Assembly (NCBI GenBank): GCA_903838675.1
Contig: CAILZI010000236.1
Span: 1-54,657, forward strand
Reading direction: 5' to 3'
From: an uncultured Verrucomicrobiota bacterium
GTDB lineage: Bacteria > Verrucomicrobiota > Verrucomicrobiia > Verrucomicrobiales > Verrucomicrobiaceae
Length of the DNA: 54,657 bases
The position numbers were made by a program, and so were the translations under genes. Of the stretch, positions 7,332 to 16,116 are shown one piece after another; positions within the stretch are counted from its first letter, which is position 1, and the number at the start of each line of letters is the position of its first letter. The notes below the pieces were generated by a model. The model did not search any database. It had not been told where the DNA came from and saw only the letters and a list, made by a program, of their open reading frames with translations.

Positions 7332-10285
7332 GGATGCGTGATGGCTTCGTCAAGGTTCAGTGCCGCGCGGCTCACATCAGCCCAGAGGGCCTCGCCTTCG
7401 ACTTTCTTGTCGCGCTGCTTTTGCAGGAAGGCTTTGAGCATGGTCAGTTCGTCTGGCGCAGCAGGTCGTGTCGCAACACGACGGAAGATGTTTTGCAGAC
7501 GCTCCTCATCCGTCTTCGATTCGGCAATCACCTGCTTCGCCATGGCCTGCGCCGCCTCCATGAACATCTGATCGTTCAGCAGCGTGAGAGCTTGCAGCGG
7601 GCTGTTCGAGACCTCGCGTTTGGCCAGGCAGGATTCACCCGTGGGTGCATCAAAGGTTGTGGCCATCGCAAACGGCGCTGTGCGCTTGGTAAAGGTGTAG
7701 AGGCTGCGGCGGTAGTGATCCTCCCCCTCGCTGGTTTTCCACTCCACTTTGCCATAAGTGCCTTCGGAAGTGACGCTGGCTGGCTGCGGTGGATACACTC
7801 CAGGACCACCCATTTTCGGCGACAGCACCCCAGCAGCTTTCAGCGCGGAATCACGAATCACTTCCGCATCCAGCCGGAACCGCGCGCCACGCGCCAGCAG
7901 GATATTCTCCGGATCTTTCTGCGCATGCTCAGGCGTGATGCGGCTGCTCTGCTTGTAGGTCGCACTCGTCACAATCAACCGATGCAGCTTTTTCATCGAC
8001 CAGCCCTGCTTCACGAACTCCACGGCCAGCCAGTCGAGCAATTCGGGATGCGAAGGCGGGTCGCTCTGATAACCGAAGTCTTCCAGCGACTTCACGATGC
8101 CGCGTCCAAAAAACGCCTGCCACTGACGATTCACCGTCACGCGTGCGGTCAGCGGATTCTCCGGCGCAAACAGCCACTTCGCAAACGAGAGCCGGTTCGC
8201 GGGCGCATCTTTCGGCAGCGCAGGCAGGAACGCAGGAACTCCTGGCGTGACTTCCTCCTTCGGCTGCAGGTACTCACCGCGATGATAGCGATGCGTGATG
8301 CGTGGATTGCTCGCGGGACGCTCATCCATCACCAGCGTGGCCTGACCGCGCGGCGGATTCTTCCGGGCAGCGAGCAGAGGCGCGACGGCCTGTTTCATTT
8401 CGTCCGCCGTCTCAAGGAAGCACTTCAACAGCACATCATGTTTGAATTTGTCTCCGGTGGCCAGCGCCTCCTCGACTTCCGCTGGCAGCCCCGTCGCTTC
8501 AGCATGATCACTGGTGGTCACTGAAATCCGGAAGTGGCCCAGCGGGCAGGCAAAGTGCTTTTCAAACAGCATCTTCAGATCAAGACCGTTCGTGAGATCG
8601 ACCGGTTGCTCGAAATGATACACCGCCGCGTGCTGCACCCTATCGCCGCCCAGCACCTGCCAGCCGCTGGACATGTCACCATCCAGTGTGGCGGCCGCAT
8701 TGTTCTTCTTCTTTGGCTTGGCCGCCGCTTTGGCCTGAGCTTTGGGAGCACTGGCGTCATTGATGCGGTCATCCTCATCGTCATTGGTGTCTTCTGCCCG
8801 GGCAATCTTGACCCGCTGACCATTTTGCGCAGCCTGCAGTTCACTCATGAAGAAGCCGCCCAGTGGACCCTCATAATAAGTGAGCCCCGGACCATTGTTC
8901 GGCAGGCTGGGGTGGGAAGTCACCTCGATGCGCAGCGCGCGCACGCCTTTGATCGGTGCTTTAAAGCTCAAATCATAAACATCACTCTTTGAAATATCAC
9001 CGCTGCCAAGGATGAATCCATCCGCCTGCTGCTCCAGGTGCGGCATCGTCGTTGCCATCTTGGTCGGGCGAATGATTTCCCACTTCGAAGCCCGGTGCGA
9101 TTCACCTTCGGTCCATCCCGCAAAACGACTTTCCATGGCCGCCTTGCCGCCAGGAAACTTCGCAGGCAGTTCGGCTTCGAGTTTGGCAATCTTCTCCGCC
9201 TGCGCTTTTTGCTGTGCCTCCACCTCGGGCGTCGGAATAAAATAGGTCGGCTCATTCGCATTGTTCAGCAGCGCGAGCGTTCGGTAATAGTCCGTGTGCA
9301 GGATCGGATCGTACTTGTGCGTGTGGCACTGGCAGCAGTTCATCGTCAGCCCCATCCAAGTCGTCCCGGTGACGCTGACGCGGTCCACCATGGCATAGAA
9401 GCGGTACTCATTGGGATCAATGCCGCCCTCCTCATTCAGCATCGTGTTGCGATGAAACCCGGTGGCAATGAGATCTTCCGAAGTCGGCTTGGGCAGCATG
9501 TCTCCCGCGAGTTGTTTGATGCTGAACTGATCAAACGCCATGTCGGCATTCAGCGCACGCACCACCCAGTCACGGTACGGCCAGATCTGCCGTGGCCGGT
9601 CTTTCTCAAAGCCGTTCGTGTCCGCATATCGCGCAAGGTCCAGCCAGCGCCGCGCCCAGCGTTCTCCATACTGCTTCGAGGCCAGCAGGCTATCCACGAG
9701 CTTGTCGTAAACATCCGGCGACTTGTTATTCATAAACGCATCCGCCTCCGCAGGTGTCGGGGGCAGACCGGTGAGGTCGAGATAAACACGACGCACCAGC
9801 GTGTAACGATCCGCTTCAGCCGAAGGCTGCAATCCCTCCTTCTTCAGCCGATCCTGAATAAATGAATCAATAGGATGCACGCCAGCAATAGGCAACGAAG
9901 CCTGCTTCGGCGGCACATACGCCCAATGCGCCTCATACGGCGCTCCTTCGGCAATCCACAGCTTCAAAATATTTTTCGCACTCTCTGGCAGCACGGACTT
10001 CGTGTGCGGCGGCGGCATGACTTCATCTTCATCCGTCGAGAAGACACGTTTGATGACTTCGCTGGCGTCCGGCTTGCCCGGCACGATGGCCAGCTCACCC
10101 GACTTGCCCTTCCCAATGGCCGAATCTCGCAGATCCAGCCGCAGCTTGCCTTTGCGCCCCTGGTCATCCATGCCGTGGCATTTAAAACAATGCTGTGCCA
10201 GCACAGGCCGCACGTCACGATTGAAATCGACGGCGAAACCAGCCGTGGGCAGGGCAAGGCAGAAAATGAGAGATTGGCGTGTCAT
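7328..10285 (-). CDS. PSD1/DUF1549-DUF1553 cytochrome c domain protein
   Basis: The protein is 985 residues from the start at 10285, which gives a short signal peptide (MTRQSLIFCLALPTAGFA). The frame opens 15 codons earlier. Order of parts: a PSCyt1 heme-binding motif CFKCH (C33, C36, H37); the DUF1549 region with WARRWLDLARYADTNGFE; a middle discoidin-like section with a Lys/Ala-rich linker (PKAQAKAAAKPKKKNN); and the DUF1553 region with NRQWQAFFGRGIVKSLEDFG and TYKQSSR. One c-type heme is expected, attached outside the membrane. These large proteins are hallmarks of Planctomycetes and Verrucomicrobia with unproven function. It heads an operon running to pdxA. Confidence 0.93.
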   Translation of the reverse strand: MTRQSLIFCLALPTAGFAVDFNRDVRPVLAQHCFKCHGMDDQGRKGKLRLDLRDSAIGKGKSGELAIVPGKPDASEVIKRVFSTDEDEVMPPPHTKSVLPESAKNILKLWIAEGAPYEAHWAYVPPKQASLPIAGVHPIDSFIQDRLKKEGLQPSAEADRYTLVRRVYLDLTGLPPTPAEADAFMNNKSPDVYDKLVDSLLASKQYGERWARRWLDLARYADTNGFEKDRPRQIWPYRDWVVRALNADMAFDQFSIKQLAGDMLPKPTSEDLIATGFHRNTMLNEEGGIDPNEYRFYAMVDRVSVTGTTWMGLTMNCCQCHTHKYDPILHTDYYRTLALLNNANEPTYFIPTPEVEAQQKAQAEKIAKLEAELPAKFPGGKAAMESRFAGWTEGESHRASKWEIIRPTKMATTMPHLEQQADGFILGSGDISKSDVYDLSFKAPIKGVRALRIEVTSHPSLPNNGPGLTYYEGPLGGFFMSELQAAQNGQRVKIARAEDTNDDEDDRINDASAPKAQAKAAAKPKKKNNAAATLDGDMSSGWQVLGGDRVQHAAVYHFEQPVDLTNGLDLKMLFEKHFACPLGHFRISVTTSDHAEATGLPAEVEEALATGDKFKHDVLLKCFLETADEMKQAVAPLLAARKNPPRGQATLVMDERPASNPRITHRYHRGEYLQPKEEVTPGVPAFLPALPKDAPANRLSFAKWLFAPENPLTARVTVNRQWQAFFGRGIVKSLEDFGYQSDPPSHPELLDWLAVEFVKQGWSMKKLHRLIVTSATYKQSSRITPEHAQKDPENILLARGARFRLDAEVIRDSALKAAGVLSPKMGGPGVYPPQPASVTSEGTYGKVEWKTSEGEDHYRRSLYTFTKRTAPFAMATTFDAPTGESCLAKREVSNSPLQALTLLNDQMFMEAAQAMAKQVIAESKTDEERLQNIFRRVATRPAAPDELTMLKAFLQKQRDKKVEGEALWADVSRAALNLDEAITHP

Positions 10286-10373
10286 TGCGATGGGTTGAGA
10301 ACGCCCTGAGAAGGCGATTTCTGGCCACAAGACATGCCACGAGCAGGATCAGCCAACAGAAAGACAAGCCAAG

Positions 10374-11156
10374 TCAATACCCGCCTGAACCGATCTTGCC
10401 ACCCGCTCCCTCCAGCGTCCCTGTGGCTTCACGCTTGCGGTAGTCGTCCATCATGGCCGCCGTCGCCGTCGCACCGCAGCGTGAACCTCCGAGGTCCTGG
10501 ACTTTAATGAGTCCATCGAGATCTCTCACCCCACCAGCCGCTTTCACCTGCACTTTAGAGCTGCAGCTGGCGCGCATCAGGGCCAGATCGTGTTCCGTGG
10601 CCCCTTTGTAATTGTAGCTGCCATCGGCCTGCTTCACGAAGCCGTAGCCGGTGCTCGTCTTCACCCAGTCCGCACCTGCGCGTTCACAGATCTCGCAGAG
10701 CTTGCGCTTGAAGTCGTCGCTGCTGAGTCCTGCGCCGCCGTTCGTCAGATAATCGTTTTCAAAAATGACCTTCACCTTCGCGCCATGCTTGTGCGCTTCA
10801 TCACACACGGCTTTCACATCTGCCTCCACGTAGCCCCAGTCGCCTCCCAGCGCCTTTCCAAGGTTGACCACCATGTCGATCTCGTTCGCGCCGTCTTTGC
10901 ACGCCAGCTCCGTCTCGTAGCGCTTGGATTCCGTGGCACTGTTCCCGTGTGGAAAGCCGATCACACAACCAACGAGCAGGCCGGAACCACTCAACCACCC
11001 GACGGCCTGTTTCACCGCATAGGGCTTGATGCAAACCGAGGCCACCTGATACTGCGCCGCCAGCTTGCAGCCGGCTTCAAGGTCCGCGTCCGTCATCGTG
11101 GGATGCAGAAGGCTGTGGTCGATCATCTTGGCGAGTTCAGAGTAGCTGTATTTCAT
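10374..11156 (-). CDS. deoC: Deoxyribose-phosphate aldolase DeoC
   Basis: The protein is 260 residues. DeoC cleaves 2-deoxyribose 5-phosphate to glyceraldehyde 3-phosphate and acetaldehyde through a lysine Schiff base. Signatures present: MIDHSLLHPT, VIGFPHG, the EIDMVVN strand with Asp94, the Schiff-base Lys166 in WVKTSTGYG, and Lys205 in VKAAGGVRD. The usual 'KVIlEt' strand reads KVIFENDYL. It is transcribed away from the GntR regulator. The shared intergenic region contains a twin palindrome 12 bases before its ATG, so GntR control is very likely. No other nucleoside-catabolic gene is adjacent. Confidence 0.93.
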   Translation of the reverse strand: MKYSYSELAKMIDHSLLHPTMTDADLEAGCKLAAQYQVASVCIKPYAVKQAVGWLSGSGLLVGCVIGFPHGNSATESKRYETELACKDGANEIDMVVNLGKALGGDWGYVEADVKAVCDEAHKHGAKVKVIFENDYLTNGGAGLSSDDFKRKLCEICERAGADWVKTSTGYGFVKQADGSYNYKGATEHDLALMRASCSSKVQVKAAGGVRDLDGLIKVQDLGGSRCGATATAAMMDDYRKREATGTLEGAGGKIGSGGY

Positions 11157-11162
11157 GGCTTG

Positions 11163-11208
11163 TATAATTGGCTAAGCCAATTTCTAAATTGGCTTAGCCA
11201 CTTGTCAA
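11163..11208. promoter_or_regulatory. Divergent deoC/gntR promoter region with twin palindromic operator
   Basis: A perfect inverted repeat has 15-base arms at 11169-11183 and 11186-11200, separated by CT. Each arm contains a palindrome with a one-base centre: TTGGCT-A-AGCCAA at 11168-11180 and TGGCT-T-AGCCA at 11190-11200. The centres are 21 bases apart, two helical turns, as expected for two cooperating repressor dimers. A perfect TATAAT at 11163-11168 (+ strand) leads into gntR. On the - strand TTGACA (11208-11203) is followed after 16 bases by TAGAAA, a possible deoC promoter that spans the operator. Binding by the adjacent GntR protein is inferred. Confidence 0.8.
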
Positions 11209-11236
11209 AGTCCGATTTGGCCGCAAAGTCGCCACC

Positions 11237-11995
11237 GTGGCCAAAACTGCCTCCTTCCACGAACAACTGATCGAAAAACTGCGGAGGCTCCTCCGCAGCC
11301 GTCCGTTCGTGCCCGGGGCCAAGTTTTTGACCGAACGCGAGATCGCCGAACGCTTCGACACCAGCCGCCCCACCGCCAACAAGGCGCTCAGCAGCCTCGT
11401 CTCGACCGGCCTTCTTGAGTTCCGCCAGGGCGCGGGAACTTTCGTCCGCGGCAGCGTGCTGGATTACGATCTGCAGCATCTCGTCAGCTTCACGGAAAAA
11501 GCCAAAGCCGCGGGGAAAAAGCCCGGCACCCAAGTCATTGCCCTGCAAAAGCTGTCTGCCAACCAGGCGCCCGCAGAAGCAACCCAGGCCCTAAAGGTCC
11601 CGCCCACTGAGCCATTGTTATATCTTGAGCGCATTCGTCAGGCAGACGATCAGCCCGTCATCTACGAGCGCAGGCATGTCGTCGCACGCTTTTGCCCCGG
11701 CATGACCAAGGCCGATGCCAAAGGCTCGCTCTACGGCTTCTGGACCACCAAATGCCGGTTAACCATTTCAGGTGCAGATGAATCCATCCGCGCCGTGAAC
11801 GCCTCACCCGCCCAGGCCTCGGCGCTCAGCATCAAGCCAAACACCGCATGTCTGCTGGTCATTGCCACCGGCTTTCTCGAAGACGGCATCCCCCTTTGGT
11901 ACGAGGAGACCCTGTATCGCAGCGATGCGTACGAGTTCCGCAATCAGCTCGGTGGAGTTTCAGGCCCCAAACCGGCCCAAGGCCGCATGCGCTGA
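11237..11995 (+). CDS. GntR-family transcriptional regulator (HutC type, UTRA domain)
   Basis: The protein is 252 residues with a GTG start at 11237. The N-terminus is a winged helix-turn-helix (about residues 6-72: HEQLIEKLRRLLRS, LTEREIAERFDTSRPTANKAL, LLEFRQGAGTFV). The C-terminal part (about 95-240) looks like a UTRA ligand domain, with a typical LLYLERIRQADDQPVIYERRHV strand and a final ...GIPLWYEETLYRSDAYEF block. It is divergent from deoC and the operator between them is its probable target. A sugar phosphate linked to DeoC substrate supply is a reasonable guess for the effector. It converges on the next gene with a 5-base gap. Confidence 0.9.
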   Translation: MAKTASFHEQLIEKLRRLLRSRPFVPGAKFLTEREIAERFDTSRPTANKALSSLVSTGLLEFRQGAGTFVRGSVLDYDLQHLVSFTEKAKAAGKKPGTQVIALQKLSANQAPAEATQALKVPPTEPLLYLERIRQADDQPVIYERRHVVARFCPGMTKADAKGSLYGFWTTKCRLTISGADESIRAVNASPAQASALSIKPNTACLLVIATGFLEDGIPLWYEETLYRSDAYEFRNQLGGVSGPKPAQGRMR

Positions 11996-12000
11996 GCTCC

Positions 12001-13434
12001 TCACTCAAGACGGATCTCAGGGCTGGACACCGTCAGCGTGGAACCGCTTTCTTCCTGGGCGTGAACGGTGATCACATCGAGTGTCTTCACGTCACCCTCG
12101 ATGGAGATTTCACCACTGTAAGTATCATCGCCGGTTTTTTCCAGCGGCGCTGAAGCCCAGGCATCGAACTCCATGGCGATGGAGTAATCAGGGTGGCGGT
12201 TCACCGACCACCAAACGTTGTTTTCCTGAGGCTCGCTGTGATCGGGAAAAACGACCTTCACCGAGAGCCGGTGCGCTGCCTTGTCCCACTTCGTGGTGAC
12301 TTTCGGTGGTGCCACTATGTGACGTGTGCCGAAGAAATGATGAAGTGCGAAGGCACGCAGATTTTCATCGACCTCAGGCAGACCACCGACGGATTTGACA
12401 AACCCCGCCTCCTTCGCACCACCATGCTGTCCTCCGGGAACGATGAAAACAGGCAGTTGTGGGAAGAGACGGCCAAGTTCGACCAGACCCGGGCTGACGT
12501 TGTCATTGGAGCCCTGATTGTAGAAGATTTCGGTGCCACGCTTTTTCAGCACATCGAGGTAGTTAGTCGTGCGGCAGGCTTCCCAGGCCGCATTGCACGC
12601 GGTTTTCATCTCGGCTTCACTCCACCCGCCATCCCGTGCCATTTTCACCGTGATGCGTTCATCCGAGCGCGCTTTCTGCCGCACCAGCAGCTTTTCGCGT
12701 CCCACCGGATCGGACATCGCAGCGATGAATTCCTCGTTCATCTTCGTGATCTCTGTCGGCAGCATGCCTTCGACGTATGTTCCACCTGGACTTTCAATCA
12801 CCGGCGCAACAACCGGCATGATCGCAGTCACACGATCATCCGCAATGCCCGCCGCCGCCGTGGCCACACCACGCTTCGAGCCTCCAGTGGCCAGCACCTT
12901 CTTCGGCTGAAACACCTCCTTTTCGGCGATGGCTGCGGTAAGCGCGCGCATGTCGCTGATACCCCAGATCCACGCCGGTGTGTAGCGCGTGTCCTTCGTC
13001 TGAATGAAGTGCTCCTCCATCATGAGGTGAAGTTTTCCCACCGGCTCCATTGCATCGATCGGCACCATGCCAATGAACACAAGTCCGACGCCGTTTTCCT
13101 TGAGCAGCCGCAGCTTCGCACCAGACGCAGCAGTTGGCTTCAACTGCAACCCCGTGTTCTCGATGAGCACGTTTGTGCACACACCGGTCGCCGGTGCCAG
13201 CATCGTCACCGGCAGCCTCACCTTCATCCCCGGCCACCATTCGCAAACAGTGATTTCCACGAGCTTCTGACGAATCGCGGCGTCTTTGGGATTAGCATGC
13301 CACTCCGCAATGACTTTCGTTTCCAGCGTCGTCGTGTCACGCACAGCAGCCATGTCAAACCTGCCTATCGTGATTTCCGCACGGGCAGATGCGATGGATA
13401 ACAAAAAGGCAAAGAACAGTGCGGCTGATTTCAT
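12001..13434 (-). CDS. PhoPQ-activated pathogenicity-related (PqaA-type) secreted hydrolase
   Basis: The protein is 477 residues with a signal peptide (MKSAALFFAFLLSIASARA). The alpha/beta hydrolase family has a distinctive nucleophile elbow, seen here as TGGSKRG with Ser186. Other family marks are WIWGISDMRALTAA before the elbow, FYNQGSNDNVSPG around the acid residue and VPGGQHGG around the histidine. In Salmonella the PqaA family was named from PhoP/PhoQ control. In environmental bacteria its members are secreted hydrolases of unknown substrate, so no link to virulence is implied. It has no close operon partner; ahpC lies upstream on the same strand with a terminator between. Confidence 0.85.
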   Translation of the reverse strand: MKSAALFFAFLLSIASARAEITIGRFDMAAVRDTTTLETKVIAEWHANPKDAAIRQKLVEITVCEWWPGMKVRLPVTMLAPATGVCTNVLIENTGLQLKPTAASGAKLRLLKENGVGLVFIGMVPIDAMEPVGKLHLMMEEHFIQTKDTRYTPAWIWGISDMRALTAAIAEKEVFQPKKVLATGGSKRGVATAAAGIADDRVTAIMPVVAPVIESPGGTYVEGMLPTEITKMNEEFIAAMSDPVGREKLLVRQKARSDERITVKMARDGGWSEAEMKTACNAAWEACRTTNYLDVLKKRGTEIFYNQGSNDNVSPGLVELGRLFPQLPVFIVPGGQHGGAKEAGFVKSVGGLPEVDENLRAFALHHFFGTRHIVAPPKVTTKWDKAAHRLSVKVVFPDHSEPQENNVWWSVNRHPDYSIAMEFDAWASAPLEKTGDDTYSGEISIEGDVKTLDVITVHAQEESGSTLTVSSPEIRLE

Positions 13435-13492
13435 TGCTCACACTACGGATCTCCGCACCCGGTTCTGCCATGATTGATCTGCAAAAGAACCG

Positions 13493-13533
13493 TGAAAATA
13501 AAACAGCCTTGCGGACGTCATCCGCAAGGCTGT
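13493..13533 (-). terminator. Rho-independent terminator of ahpC
   Basis: Arms ACAGCCTTGCGGA (13503-13515) and TCCGCAAGGCTGT (13521-13533) form a perfect 13-bp stem with a 5-base loop. Read on the - strand the stem is followed by TTTATTTT. It lies 21 bases after the ahpC stop codon. Confidence 0.9.
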
Positions 13534-13554
13534 GTGAAACAGTGGCTTGATCAA

Positions 13555-14157
13555 TCAGGCCATCGCCGCGGCAACATTGCCCACAAGGTCCTTGCCAGGC
13601 GTGAGTGTCTTGGAACCCGGAGTCCACTTGGCAGGGCAGGCTTCGCTTGGGTTGGCAAGGAGGTGCACATTGGCCTCCATCTTGCGCACCAGTTCGCCTG
13701 CATCGCGGCCCACATTGTAGAAGTTCACCTCGGAAGTGACCAGCTTGCCTTCAGGGTTGATGATGAACGTGCCGCGCAGGGCGAGACCGGTGGCGAAATC
13801 ATACACGCCGAAGAGACGGCTCACGGCGCCCGTGGTGTCCGCTGCAAGCGTGTACTTCACGTTCTTCATCAGGCCTTCCGTATTGCGCCAGACCATGTGG
13901 GCAAACTTGGTGTCCGTGGAGACGGCGACTACATGCGCGCCGAGCGCGGCGAGCTTGTCCTGCTGATCGGCGAGATCGGCCAGCTCAGTGGGGCAGACGA
14001 AGGTGAAGTCAGCCGGATAAAACACGAGGACGGTCCATTTGCCAGATTTCTTGATGTCGGCGAGGGAGACCTTGCCGAAGTCACCTTGCGATGGCTCGTA
14101 AGTTTCCATTTCGAAATCGGGCACGTCGGAGCCGACAGAGACGAGAGTAGTTTCCAT
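13555..14157 (-). CDS. ahpC: Alkyl hydroperoxide reductase subunit C, typical 2-Cys peroxiredoxin
   Basis: The protein is 200 residues. AhpC reduces hydrogen peroxide and organic peroxides in the cytoplasm. The peroxidatic cysteine is C55 in FTFVCPTE and the resolving cysteine is C174 in SEACPAKW. The rest (VLVFYPADFTF, GVYDFATGLALRGTFIINPEG) matches the AhpC/Prx1 class. No ahpF is adjacent, so electrons may come from thioredoxin or a distant reductase. The 136-base region before the start holds a small hairpin. The terminator downstream suggests a monocistronic stress gene. Confidence 0.96.
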   Translation of the reverse strand: METTLVSVGSDVPDFEMETYEPSQGDFGKVSLADIKKSGKWTVLVFYPADFTFVCPTELADLADQQDKLAALGAHVVAVSTDTKFAHMVWRNTEGLMKNVKYTLAADTTGAVSRLFGVYDFATGLALRGTFIINPEGKLVTSEVNFYNVGRDAGELVRKMEANVHLLANPSEACPAKWTPGSKTLTPGKDLVGNVAAAMA

Positions 14158-14181
14158 GTGTATGCGAGTTTTAGGGGTAAG

Positions 14182-14202
14182 GGCGCTTCCAAAAAAAGCG
14201 CC
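14182..14202. other. Hairpin in the ahpC leader
   Basis: GGCGCTT (14182-14188) and AAGCGCC (14196-14202) form a 7-bp stem with a 7-base A-rich (+ strand) loop, 25-45 bases before the ahpC start. No T run follows the second arm. It could close off transcription from the glycosidase gene or act in the leader; the evidence is the pairing alone. Confidence 0.4.
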
Positions 14203-14293
14203 AGTGAGCCCGACTGTTGACGCGCAATCGTTCGCCGGTCAAACGCTAAGGCGGCCGAAGACACCTCCTCCTTGAACTTCCCGCAGAAGACAT

Positions 14294-16003
14294 TCACTCG
14301 GCTTGCTTTGTCACCGTCACACTTTGGATGAAGTACTTGTTGTACTTTTCGCCATCAGACACGAGCGAGAAATTGTAGCCCCAATAGTTCACGAACTGCG
14401 GATCTTTGACCTGCCAGCGCACGGTGTGCCATTCCTTGTTGTCAGGCACGGTGTACCAGCCGCCCGCCGTCTTGAAGCCGGTGGTGGATTCATAGACCAG
14501 CTTGAAGCCCGCATTGTCATTCGCCGGATTGCGCCTCACGACAACGCTGATCTCGATCGGAACCGAATTGTAGGAAAGGAAACCGGGATCGACGATGAAC
14601 AGGTTTCCACCCGGAACATTGCCTGCGCGCGCGGAGCCTCCGTAGCCCACCACCGCTGCCGCCACGGCTGCACCAGAGCGCGAATGCAGCCCCTTTTCCT
14701 CAGCATGCTCCCCCATGGTGAGGGAAACCGTTTTCTTCTGGCTGAAATCACCGCCCCACGTCAAGGGCTTCGTTAGATTGAGTTTCGCCTGCTTCAACAA
14801 CTCTGCTGGCACATCCAGAACCAAGACCGGTGACGACGTGAGATCGCAGCTCTCAGCACGGTTCATCCCGCCCTTCACCGGATCCACAACCGCCACCGTT
14901 TGGCCAAAGCTGACGCTCTCGACAGCCCCACGATAGGCCCAGGTGATCAGCACAGTGCTCTTCGAACCTTGAAACACAAAACCGTAATGCTTCTCGTTCA
15001 GCATCACCCACCCGAGATACACGGGATGCTGTCCCAGATGTTGAATCATCTGTGCCATGGCGGTGTAGGCCAGACGCGGCGTTCCCTTGTCATCCAGCAA
15101 TCCCAGCGGACCACTGTCACCGTCTCGCCCCTCAAACCAGTGGATGCAGGAAACACCTTGGGCAATGCCCATCGTATAGGCTTTGAGCAAGGCATGCGCC
15201 TGCGTGTCCGCCCCTTTTTTGACATCACATCCCAGTTCGGTGAAAAAGACCGGCACCTGTGCTTTGGCGGCATTCTGCGCCATCAGCATCCTGCGCAAAG
15301 TCGGCACGATCTGCATAAACACAGCCTCGGTTCCGGCATTGTCCGCTATACCATCCAGCACCTCATAGGGATGCAGCGTGATATAATCAAAATGGTCCTT
15401 CGCCCCCGCTTTGATCACCTGCTCCAAATAGTTCATATGCGCAGACTTGGCAGCCAGGCCGATTCTACATTCTGGTTCGGCAGCTTTCGCTGCATCGTAA
15501 GCAGCAATCACAATTTTGGCATAATCTGCAGGTGTCTGCTCACGCCCGGTGAAGTTCGGCGGCTCGTTCCACACCTCCCAGCATTTGATCTGACCTTTGG
15601 CATGCTGCACGATGGCTGTGACATAAGCTGACCATCCTGCCAGATTCTTCACCGGTAGATTGCCTGGAGCGTCAAGCTTGTTCCATTTGGGATTGCCAAT
15701 AAGCATGCCTCCTGTTTCGAAATGATGCTTGGCCAGGTAGGCGAGCTGTTCATCCAGCGGTTGCCACTGCCACTTCCCCTGCTCAGGCTCCACCGCTCCC
15801 CACCCAGTATGCGCTGATCGGTTAAACTTCAGCCCAATCGCCTCCATCTGCGGCATCCACCGCTCATTGTCCTGCGCAGATCGATTGTTGACGTGGCAGC
15901 TGCCTATCCCAAACGGCCCCAGCACCTGTGGCTCTTCGGCGCTCAGTCGAGTGGAGTGCCAGCACACGATCGCAGTGACAACAAACAGAGTGAAATTTTT
16001 CAT
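14294..16003 (-). CDS. Secreted clan-A glycoside hydrolase (GH39-like TIM barrel)
   Basis: The protein is 569 residues from the start at 16003, which gives the signal peptide MKNFTLFVVTAIVCWHSTRLSA. A TIM-barrel glycosidase of clan GH-A is indicated by the acid/base motif CWEVWNEPPN with Glu147 and the nucleophile motif PVFFTELGCD with Glu256. ITLHPYE and WFEGRDGD come from the barrel strands. The last 200 residues look like a beta-sandwich accessory domain (FIVDPGFLSYNSVPIEISVVV). The GH39 fold covers xylosidases and iduronidases, but the substrate here is not deducible. It is divergent from the Gfo/Idh/MocA gene. Confidence 0.8.
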   Translation of the reverse strand: MKNFTLFVVTAIVCWHSTRLSAEEPQVLGPFGIGSCHVNNRSAQDNERWMPQMEAIGLKFNRSAHTGWGAVEPEQGKWQWQPLDEQLAYLAKHHFETGGMLIGNPKWNKLDAPGNLPVKNLAGWSAYVTAIVQHAKGQIKCWEVWNEPPNFTGREQTPADYAKIVIAAYDAAKAAEPECRIGLAAKSAHMNYLEQVIKAGAKDHFDYITLHPYEVLDGIADNAGTEAVFMQIVPTLRRMLMAQNAAKAQVPVFFTELGCDVKKGADTQAHALLKAYTMGIAQGVSCIHWFEGRDGDSGPLGLLDDKGTPRLAYTAMAQMIQHLGQHPVYLGWVMLNEKHYGFVFQGSKSTVLITWAYRGAVESVSFGQTVAVVDPVKGGMNRAESCDLTSSPVLVLDVPAELLKQAKLNLTKPLTWGGDFSQKKTVSLTMGEHAEEKGLHSRSGAAVAAAVVGYGGSARAGNVPGGNLFIVDPGFLSYNSVPIEISVVVRRNPANDNAGFKLVYESTTGFKTAGGWYTVPDNKEWHTVRWQVKDPQFVNYWGYNFSLVSDGEKYNKYFIQSVTVTKQAE

Positions 16004-16116
16004 GAACAGACGGAGCACTCATCCGACCACAAGCCAGGCCATGAGGCAACCCACATTCCAAACACCGTGCATGGTAACTGTTTGAAATCTGATCAGCGAT
16101 TCACCGTTTAGACGTG

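Noticed and set aside
5760..7571. Open frame of 603 codons on the + strand
   Set aside because: It lies antisense to the DUF1501 and RibK-like genes, is very rich in Arg and His, and has no motif. Such frames arise from the codon bias of GC-rich genes.
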